From assembly GCA_964247055.1 (NCBI GenBank), contig OZ176057.1, forward strand, positions 558,001 through 622,000: a stretch of 64,000 bases of DNA, read 5' to 3'. The notes under the pieces are model-generated. The model worked only from the letters and a program-made list of their open reading frames with translations. It did not search any database and was not told the origin of the DNA. Of this stretch, positions 11,501-21,400 are shown piece by piece. This DNA comes from Paragordius varius. Its lineage: Eukaryota > Nematomorpha. The first letter of the stretch is position 1, and every line of letters begins with the position of its first letter. The translations under genes were made by a program, and so were the position numbers.

Positions 11501-12418
11501 ACCATTTATCTTTTACATTTTCAGTCAAAAAAACATTTTTATCGGTCAATTTAAACATTCTCCCAATCAATAAAAACGTTTTCTCAATCAAAAACGATTT
11601 ATTTTTTGATGATAAATATCAAAACAAGATAGAAACATAACTTTTAATCATTTTTAGCGTAATATTAGGATATTATTTTTTATCAAAGCACAATCATTGA
11701 ATGTTTTTCCAATTATATTCCAATGCACAATCATTATTAGATATATTTTGGATATTGAGTATTCTTAATAATATTCTGGGCTAACTTATAAAATGTATAG
11801 TTGCGGATGAAATAATAAAATTCATGATAATATACTATATTACACTTCAAATTGTGGTTTTAAACATGTCAAGTTTCTCGATAATAAAATACTGTCGGAA
11901 AAGAATATCTAAAAAAAATTTTTTTTTGAAAATGTTTTTTGGTTTAAAAATTTTAAATAAAAAAGGAATTTGTTAAAAACACAAATGGCTTCGCGGGCCG
12001 CATTTTTAACTCAAAAAGCACGGCGTTACGCATTCGATTTTAGACATAAAACTATAAAATACACATTTAATTCGTTGTCAATTTAATAGACACATTCAAA
12101 GAAATTGAGTAAATATAAATTTTACAAAGATTTTGTTGGTGCGAACCATCGATAAAATAAATATTTTCAAAAATATTCTTGTATTCCAAGAAATCATCCA
12201 GATAATTAAATATAATTTTTAAAGTCATTGTTTGTTCATTGAAATGTATTAGGAAAAGTGTCATTCAACAATTGTGTTTTTTTTACAAAAAATAATAATC
12301 CAATATTAGGCTGATAATGGTTATAAATTATTTTTATATTATTTTTTGATATTTATCATCAAAAATAAAACCGTTTTTATTGAATGGGAAAATGTTTCGA
12401 TTGATTGGGAAATGCTAT
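11501..12418. mobile_element. fold-back element, family FB-3 (21-bp repeats)
   Basis: Left end ACCATTTATC followed by a few degenerate 21-bp repeats with core TTTTCCCAATCAAT, then TTTTTGATGATAAATATCAAAAC. The right end has the reverse complement of this, then TTGATTGGGAAATGCTATA. The centre shares a GGCTTCGCGGGCCG segment with the larger copy at 22382-23778. Confidence 0.75.
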
Positions 12419-12653
12419 ATATATTAATGTGACCAGATATTTAGAACCCTGGCGCAGTACAAAATTAAAACATACTTTGCCTATTTTTTAACCGGATTTT
12501 TGGCGTTTTATATTAAATGATATTGTTCGTTACTATTTATAAGCTCATTAGTAACAATTAAAATATCCAACAATAAATTTATTAAAAATTTAATATAAAT
12601 GTATGTACATATAATTTTATATCATATGTTATACATATGGATATATATTAATA

Positions 12654-13219
12654 CTGGCGTAAATCTCGTGCTGCTACGCAGCCCGAGGAAGTTCTTCGGA
12701 CTGGTGGGGCTATTTGAAAAAAGGGACAATAAAATGATCCACATATGTGGATTATTTCGAAACATTATTTAATAGCTATGATCTCATAGGAATTTCAAAA
12801 CGGTGCGTTAATAGTAATATATTGTTTACTTGGGCGAAAAATAGATTCTAACAATTTGAATTTTTTGGAAAAATGGCATTTTACGGGAGGAGCGGGTAAA
12901 AAGAGCGCCTTAATTAAAAAAGCGAGCGGATTATGTTCGGCGCAATCGAATATAAGTAAACAAAAATCGTATTTGAAATTGAATAGTCCAACACGTTTTC
13001 CAGAAAATTCTCTCAAAGACACGATTTTTGTGGACTTCTGTTTTCAAAAAAAATGTTTATTTACACGGGGTAGGCCCGAACTGGGGGCCTAATTCAAAAA
13101 AGGGCTAAGATATTGTCGGGGCATTCATTAATGATTATATTTTTTCGACATTTGGATTTGAATGGATCTACCGGTTTCCCGGAAATAGATCACCAAGCTT
13201 TCCATTTTAAATATATAGA
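12654..13219 (-). mobile_element. non-autonomous Helitron, copy A
   Basis: On the minus strand the element starts A|TCTATATATTTAAAATGG at 13219. It ends in the hairpin GCTGCGTAGCAGC, twelve bases and CCAG|T at 12654. The terminal tetranucleotide is CCAG rather than CTAG. A second small hairpin precedes the first. It encodes no RepHel protein, and short open frames in it are fragmentary. Confidence 0.75.
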
Positions 13220-13221
13220 TT

Positions 13222-14110
13222 ATAATGGTGTGTTTGTTTTAAAAAATGCTAATTTTCAAAAACAATATTATTACCAAATATATGATAACAAAAATAGAGG
13301 GAAACAATATATCTGGTTTTTATAAGATGTTGCTGTGCAGATAAAATTATTCACACACGATCTTATGAAAGTTCTGTTCCATAGCTTTTTAGAAAAAATT
13401 ACTATGCGTTGATGAAAAAAAGATAGGTGAATGGATTGAAAATTATTCAAATGCCGACTTTGCTACAGCGTAAAATTCAATAATTCAAATAGTTCTGAGT
13501 CTACCCAATCAATGGTATATGACGTGACATAATTATTAATAAATAATAATTTTTTTATAATAGTAATAATATCTAAAAATAATAAATTATATATATTTTT
13601 CAGATTTATGTATTTGTCCCAATAATTTATGGTTTTGCGAAATTTTTTCTGAAAAAGCTTCACAATTTTCTTCTCTATTTTTGATTATTTTGCTTTCAAA
13701 GTATATATGAGTTGTGTTTTTCCGTAGTCCATATTTGGTTTATAGGAAAAGGCACGGAAAAGAAAAAATGGAATAAAAATTATTATGTGTTTGTGTGTGC
13801 CAAAATTAAAATAGGTCTATAAATTTGTTTATGCACAAAAGAATTGGCTAAAAATTAAAGTTTAAGGAAGCAAAAAATTAAGGAACATACATCCCGCCCC
13901 AAACATAAAAAAGTTGTTTTATTCCTAGAAAAAAAGGTTATATCGAAACCAAATATAATGTATTTTAAAAATAATATGCGGAAATATAAAAATTTTCCGT
14001 TTGATAATTATAATTAAAGTAAACTCAAATTAATTTAATTTAGCTGAAACTTATATAAAACAAGATGAATTTTCAAAAGATAAAATTACTGAAATATTAA
14101 TTTATTTTTT
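13222..14110. other. AT-rich stretch with one weak exon candidate
   Basis: Mostly AT-rich. Around 13463-13590 on the minus strand a frame ends in DWVDSELFELLNFTL and could be a terminal exon after a TTTTTAG acceptor. There is no partner exon and no recognised family, so it is not called as a gene. Confidence 0.3.
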
Positions 14111-14112
14111 GT

Positions 14113-14247
14113 TTATTTTTGAGGTCGCTTTTGCGACGGCCCTGAGTAAAAAGTTGGCTTAAATCTGGAGTCTGATATTGATAGTTCCGCCACTTCGCGA
14201 ATGGCTTCATTCATAAGCGATTTGACCGGTCCAAAACCCAACTCCAT
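14113..14247 (-). CDS. small hypothetical ORF, 44 aa
   Basis: An ATG-initiated frame of 44 residues starts MELGFGPVKSLMNEAIREVA and continues with an SGPSQKRPQ tail before TAA. Its base composition is far richer in G and C than the flanks, which is unusual here and suggests coding or a captured fragment. The first half could form an amphipathic helix. I do not recognise the family. It may be one exon of a larger minus-strand gene, but no neighbouring exon was found. Near the 3' end the DNA has a GTCGC/GCGAC hairpin. Confidence 0.35.
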   Translation of the reverse strand: MELGFGPVKSLMNEAIREVAELSISDSRFKPTFYSGPSQKRPQK

Positions 14248-14507
14248 GTATAATTAGAGCAGAAAATAAAATATTAAAATTAAAGGCCATAGTTTTTTAC
14301 AGTTAAAAAAAACCATTTATTTATTTTAACTAAGGGTACTCTATCGAATTTTACAAACAAAACTTGTATAAATAAATGGTAATTAAAATATTTATAAAAA
14401 TTTTTTCAAAAAGCAGTACAAAAGTCAGGGCAGTACAGGCGCGGTTTTTTTCGAAAACCCAGTACTGTACTGCGAAAAACAGCCTATCTAGTCACTTTAA
14501 TATATAT

Positions 14508-14705
14508 CATTTACAATTCAAATTCACCCTTGATTTCGGGCTAATATAACTCATCATTCATACTTCATATATTTTTATAGGATAATTTATTAGTTTTTAG
14601 TATTATATTAATTTTAGACAAAATTCATTTTTTGAAAATATATATATTAGTAGATTAAAATTTTAAAAACATAGGGTGAAATTGAATTGTTCGAGTGTGA
14701 ATTTT
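14508..14705. mobile_element. fold-back element, family FB-1, short
   Basis: Starts ATCATTTACAATTCAAATTC and ends GAATTTTGGTATATA. It has one or two repeats per arm and a shortened core. Confidence 0.65.
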
Positions 14706-14709
14706 GGTA

Positions 14710-15880
14710 TATATATAATCATATTTGAAAATCGCTATAATTATATTTTAATATATAAGCAATTGATTGATTTATTTTGCGTTATTTATTATGAAATTTA
14801 AAATATTTCCAAGGGCGTTTATGATATATCCCAGGTATAAATATAGTGATTAAGGCTAAATTTAAAAATTAAAATATAATATACCAATACCGTATAAAAG
14901 CCAAAAATTCTCAAATGAACCCAAATATATTATGGTCGCGTAAATTAAAAATGTAAATGCCAAAAACTAAATATTATCATTTCAAATTTTTGTAAACTAA
15001 AATTGGTGATTTCTTTTGATAATGATTTACAGAGTATTTTGCGGTAAATATAGCATCTTTCAAATAACTAAAAGCGGTATAAAATGCATTATATTTCATT
15101 TCTAATTCGTGATCCCTAAAATATATAAACAAAAAATTTAACCAAGTAAGGTTATATTTAGCAGCCAGATAAGGCGTAATGAGATCAATTACCCAAACTG
15201 TAATAAGTATGTAAGATATTAACGATAATAAATTGCAAATTAAACATAATCTATATAGTGTAATTTATATAAAATACCCAAAAATAATGGATACAAATAT
15301 AAAAAGATAGAGAGGATAGATATATTTTTGCCATATTAAAATTTCGTACAATTTTACAATTACAAATTTTTCGCAGTTGTTTTCAGGACGCATTGAAAAA
15401 TCATATTAGTTTTTATATTAGGTAATTTCAATAGGTGGTTTATTTAGACAGATAGTAATAAAAGGCAAATAAAAAAATTTTGTATCAAATGTGTTAACGA
15501 TTAATATATATGATCCAAAATTATATTATTAGAAGTGAAGTCAAGTTTTTTAATACTTAGGCTTCTTGAAAAAATATTTATCATTAAATATATATAATAT
15601 CTGGTGAATTCATTGCCATTTTTCGACAACATTCAATACGGTTACAAAATTATAACGATAAAATAAGTTGGGGAAGTCCCCAGTCCATAATTTATATATA
15701 TATATATTTGAAGACGACTTCAATAATTTCTGTATTTTTATAGTATAAACATGGATAGCCAAAATCCAAATAAAATTTAGTTTTGCGAAAAAAATTCATA
15801 TCAAACTGCTTGGAGGTCATTTATAATTTACAAACTCCAATATATTGTGTTTTTAACACCTAAACACAACAGATTTATAG
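14710..15880. other. AT-rich intergenic stretch, nothing recognised
   Basis: No coding signal on either strand and no clear element ends. Slightly mixed composition with scattered short palindromes only. Confidence 0.45.
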
Positions 15881-15889
15881 TCCTCTAAT

Positions 15890-16330
15890 GCAATCTTAGT
15901 TCTATACGCCAGGCTTGTAAAGAAATATGAACTTAATTGTAAACATGGAAAAAGTTTGCACTTATATAACATTAATAAACCGAAATATAAAAAAAATTAT
16001 TTAAATTCTTGATATAAATTATTTTAAGATAAAATTCAAAAGTAAAAATTTAGTCAATATCACTTGTCTTTTAGCTAAATTAATTATACAATATTAACCA
16101 CTTTTTTGATAATATTAATGTAAAATTTGATTTAAATAGAAAATTAGCTTTAGTTTTAGTTTAAAATTAAATAAACATCATATTTCACAACATGTAAAAT
16201 AAAGACAGCGTCGCATTAGTTTGATATGGAACTTTTTTCAAAACTGAATTTTTGGATGTTAGGATAGAAGCATAAATCATAATAGGATTGTTTCTTTCAC
16301 GATCTTTTTCGGGTATCTGGACCAATTTGA
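15890..16330 (-). mobile_element. MITE, family P (palindromic ends), degenerate copy
   Basis: Internal landmarks of the family are present in reverse orientation: GTTTGCACTTATATAACATT, a TTTGATATGGAACTTTTTTC segment and a TTAGGATAGAAGCATAAAT segment. The palindromic ends are eroded. Confidence 0.6.
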
Positions 16331-16629
16331 ATAAAAGTCGCAAAAATTTAATTTGATTTAATAAAAATTATATCTCACATTAAGATAAACAGAAAAAATT
16401 GGCCAAATTTTTTACCTAAGTCCATAAATATCTATTTTTCCGATAAATCCTTATATCTGCATCCATGTTATATGTACGAATTAAATAAGTCAAATATAAT
16501 ATTTTTAGTAATATTTCATGTTTTACAAGTTTGGGGTTCCCAACGCCCCAATATGTGTGTTATTAACGTGTAATTGTTTTTTAAATTTAATCAAAATGTA
16601 AAATTTACATATTGATTGATGAAGCACTC

Positions 16630-17088
16630 ATATCATCCTAAAGCCTTTATATCAGTGGGGTTAGCGGCCCCTATTACATGCTGCTAAAAGTGCTTTAGGT
16701 TCTGATTTATTTATATCTTTCGATGCACTATCTGAAAATAGTCAAGGAGCTATAAACTTTTCAGCAGCTACTTGATGCTGGCCCATAAGACAAGTAATAG
16801 GTTCTTGAAGCTCTTTAATATTGATGAGTGCCCTAATTTATGAATATCCAATTTAAAATGTAGAACATCGATGATGGGAGGAACACTTTTGAGGCATAAA
16901 ATATTAATTTTAACAGGCAGGGATGGATTGTCAATTACTCCGATTTGTGGCGAAGGAGATACGATTTGTATTTGCAAAAGAAAATAACGAAATGGATAAA
17001 TTTTTTTAATAAATTGGGTTGAGCTATGGTCACAAAAAACATGTAAAGCACAATCTCCATGGGGCCCTAATAATGCTTTATTGTGAAC
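16630..17088 (-). pseudogene. decayed protein-coding remnant, family not recognised
   Basis: After a TTTAG acceptor at 17089-17090 the minus strand reads HGDCALHVFCDHSSTQF, IYPFRYFLLQIQIVSPSPQI, PVKINILCLKSVPP and VLHFKLDIHKLGHSS. It then continues only in another frame as KELQEPITCLMGQHQVAAEK, followed by SASKDINKSEPKALLAAC. The second part contains in-frame stops. The amino-acid pattern and base composition are clearly protein-derived. It is wedged between family P MITEs. I could not name the parent protein. Confidence 0.55.
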
Positions 17089-17119
17089 CTAAATGTTATA
17101 TAATATTTTTTATGTATTA

Positions 17120-17650
17120 ACATCTTGAAAATTGGGGTATCTAAATACCCCAGATTAAATTTGAGTTAGGATTTTTAAAAAAATTTTTAAAGAAACGATC
17201 CCAATTTAAAATGCTTCTATCCTAATAAAAATTATATAAATATGCCTGAATATCTGAATATATCTTTAAAAAAAGTTCCATGTCAAACTTCTTCGACTCC
17301 CATTTTATTTTACAAATTTTTTGCAAAATATCGTCTTCATTTAATTTTAAAAATAAAATTAAAATTAATATTTTATTTAAATTACATCTAACATTGATAG
17401 AAATAGAAAAAGCTGTTTATGTCACGTTGACTATATTTTTACCTTTCGGTTTTAGCTTAAAGTAAATAATATCTCGGTTTTAGCTTAAATAAGTAATCAA
17501 GTATTTTTGAATAAATTTTTTATCTATTTCGGAATATTAATGATATATATGTGCAAAATTTTGCCACGGTTTTGATTCCTTCTTTTTAAAGAATTTAATT
17601 TTAAACAGGTCTGGGGTATTTAACTACCCCAATTTAAATTGAAGGATATT
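17120..17650 (+). mobile_element. MITE, family P
   Basis: Left end ATTGGGGTATCTAAATACCCC (an imperfect palindrome) and right end GGGGTATTTAACTACCCC, with the family core between (GTTCCATGTCAAACTTCTT, TTACATCTAACATTGATAG, ACCTTTCGGTTTTAGC). About 530 bp. Confidence 0.8.
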
Positions 17651-17792
17651 TTGAATATAAATTTCGGTAAAGGTGTTGAATAGCTGAAAATTGTTTTCGG
17701 TATTATATGTGCACGTCTCTTGAGGCATGATACTTTTTTTGAATGCCTTTGCTGAGTGGAAATCTCTTTTTATTAAATTATATCAACTGATT

Positions 17793-18330
17793 TAACACTT
17801 CAATTCAAATTGGGGTATCTAAATACCCCAGATTCAATTTAAGTTAGGATTTTTGAAAAACTACTGATGGAAACGGTCTAAATTTATGCTTCTATCCTAA
17901 TACAAATTATATAAATATGCCAAATAAATATTTTGTTTTGAAAAAAAAGTTCCTGTCAAACTTCTTCGACGCCATTTTTATTTTACAAATTTTTTGCAAT
18001 ATATCGTCTTCATTTAATTTTAAGGGTAAAATAAAGCTAATTTTTTATATAAATTACATCTAACATTGATAGAAATAGAAAAAGCGGTTTAGTTTGTATA
18101 ATTTTTCCATTTTAAAATTTGACACATGCCACGATGACAAGTTTCACCTTTCGGTTTTAGCTTAAAATAAGTAATATCAAGTGTTTTTGAATAAAATTTT
18201 TTATATTTCGGTTTGTTAATGTTAGATAAGTTCAAAATTTTGCCATGGTTTTTCCTTCTATATTTTTTAAAGAATTTAATTTTAAACAAGCCTGGGGTAT
18301 CCAACTACCCCAATTTGAATCGAAGGACTA
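17793..18330 (+). mobile_element. MITE, family P, next to the CLNS1A start
   Basis: Starts AACACTTCAATTCAAATTGG with the GGGGTATCTAAATACCCC palindrome and ends CCCCAATTTGAATCGAAGG. It is in the same orientation as the previous copy. Its right end lies about 100 bp before the CLNS1A start codon. Confidence 0.85.
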
Positions 18331-18430
18331 AAATGACTGTGTTGTATCCAAGTGTTAATGGATAAGCTAGATTTATTATTATTTGATCGACTGATCAAGT
18401 GTTTGAACAAATATTATCATACCTATAAAA

Positions 18431-21400
18431 ATGGTTATCTTAAGGGAAGAGTTTTCTGATGCAAACAGGACGGGTCACATAATAAATCATGAAGCAACTC
18501 TCTATTTAAACGATGTTAATTTTGGTTTAGGAAATCTCAGTATCAATTCAGAGTATTACAAATATATATTATATTAAAATTTAGTGTCATAAAATGGGTT
18601 AATGCTCAAAATCAAGGTCTCGTTTTAAATTACCTAAGTATTGGAGCTCATGGGATTTGTAGGGATAAATCACGTATCCCAGAGGAATGTTTATGTCTTT
18701 TTTATTCAAAAAAAGTGGAAAAACTTTCAGATTTTAATAACTCCTCTACTTTAACATTTGATTCGGCAACTAATTCAAATACTCAAACTGAGAATGATGA
18801 TGATAATTCTATAGATTCGAATGACGAAGAATGCACAAATATATTTTTTGCCCCAAAAGATAAAGGACTCCGTAAGATTATTTACCCAAAAATCGGCAAA
18901 TTGATTGAATTTGTCAAGAATTCGCTTTTTTACTATCAAATTACAGAATTATTTAAATATTTGTTTTTTCTTTTACCAATGCTAATTCAAACATAATAAT
19001 TTTTAATGGTTCAGCATAATTTTTAATAATTGGCTTGCTTTTCATATAGTTAAGGATTATAATAATTATCGATTTCGCCATTTTATTTTATGTTTTAAGT
19101 TATTTTAAATTGTATTTTGACAAAATTTTTATAATTTCTTTAATTTCAAAATTTTAATATGTTTGTACAATCTATAATATAACTTGTTTAAAAAACAACT
19201 TGAAAATTAAATTATATAATACTTCATATCATATGCAAATTTATTTAAAAACGTGTCATATAAAATAAATATAAATAATTGACTCTTCAGTTTTAGACCT
19301 TAAAAGGATGTCCATCTTTCTCAGCGTTAAAAAATATGAATTGAAATGGGGACAATTGTTGTTCCTTGTATACAATTAAAAAAATATTTATTGTCGCTCT
19401 CTTTTATATACCATTTACAGTTCATATTCCCCCTTGAACAATTCAAATTTACCTCTAAACAATTCAAATTCACTCTAAAAATAAATTATGTGTTTTCGAA
19501 CTATCATAACCTATTATCAATATGAAATATATGTTAATGGTATAGTTTATTATTTTTTCAGTATTATTTTAATTTAAAACAAAATTTTTGTTTTGTTTAT
19601 AAAATATAGGTAATTTTTATTCTTAATAAACATATATTTTATTTGAGGGTGAATTTGAATTGTTTGAGGGTTAATTTGAATTGTTCAAGGAGTGAATTTG
19701 AATTTTTTAAGGGTGAATTTGAATTGTTTAAGGTGAATACAATTGTTTAAGGGTGAATTTGTATTGTTTAAGGGTGAATTTGAATAGTTTAAGGGTGAAA
19801 TTGAATTGTAAATAGTATATTAAATAATAAGTTAAAACCGTTTGTCATCCAGATCGGGGTTGAAATATCATGTCCAACAAATAATTTATCAAATTTACAA
19901 GACACAAGTTGTTAAAACTAATGGGGAAAAAACAAAAAAAAATTTAACTAATTTCTGTACATTTAATAGAATTTTATTTTTTACGTGGCGAAAATGAAAT
20001 ATATTCTATACAATATTTATAATTATTGATGCTTTTTTCAGAATGATATATTAATATATATTATATATAATATATTATTAACAATTTAAATTTTCCATTT
20101 ATATATATCTGAATTTATATTTATATAGTTGATGCAATGTATAAAAGTGTACGCGAATTCCAAAAATTTCACCCGGACCCATCTGATGAAAATCAATCAG
20201 ATTCATCGGACGACGACGAGATGGCGCATGATAACGAGATCAGCTGTTCTGAATTTCCAACAGGTAATGAAATGGAAATGTTAGAGAATGATTTTGAAAC
20301 TCAAACAAATATACGGACTGCTCGTCAACGAAATTTGTTTCAAAATGGTATATTTATTTTTTTATTTAATTTAAACAAGTAGTAGCTATTTTTTTGTTTT
20401 CATTTTTGAAAATATACATGTGAAAATGTTAAAAATCTATAAAGAATATTGTTGAAAATGACCTAAAATATATTAAAATTACAGATATTTCAAATCTTTA
20501 ATTGAATTTGCTAAGAAAAGTTAAATTATGTTAAGAATTATTTATTAAAAAAATGCTATTTTAAATAAATTAAATAGAATCCTTTTCATAAAAAAATAAT
20601 TTACTCGAGAGTAATTTCAAGATTTTTGTAAAATTTGCATTTTTCTATACTTTTATTTGGAAACAAATAATTATACATAAGTTTCACAATCAATACCAAA
20701 AATATATTACCTTTTATGCCTAACAGTAGTAAAATAAAATTATATACGGACATAACGTAATCTATATATTTATAAAAATGGAAAATGTTGGCTTTGTGAT
20801 CTGGTACTGAAAAACCGGTGAACCCATTCAAATCCAAACATCGAAAAAATTTAATCATTAATGAATGCCTCGACAATAGCTTCGCCCTTTTTTTGAAATA
20901 GGCCCCCAGTTCGGGCCCACCCCGTATAAAAAACAGGTTTTTTTTGAAAACAGAAGTCCACAAAAATCGTGTCTTTGAGACAATTTTCTGGAGAACGTGT
21001 TGGTCCATTCTATTTCAAATATAATTTTTGTTTACTTATTTTCGTTTGCGCCGAACATAGTCCTCTCGCTTTTTTGGGCACTCTTTTTACACGCTCCCCC
21101 TGTAAAATGCCACCTTTTTCAAAAAACAAAGTCCACAAAAATAATTAAATCTATTTTTCCCTCAATTAAACAATATATTAGTATGAATGCTCCGTTTTAA
21201 AATTCCTATAAAATCATATCTATTAAATAATGTTTCAAAGTGGATCATTTTATCGTCCCGTTTTTCCAATAGCCCTCCCCCCCAGAAGTCCGAAGGACTT
21301 CCTCGGGCTGCGTCGCAGCACGAGATTTACGCTAGTATTAAATAAACGACAATCAATTACTGCTAAAAAACAACCATACCTTATTTAAAATATACCATTT

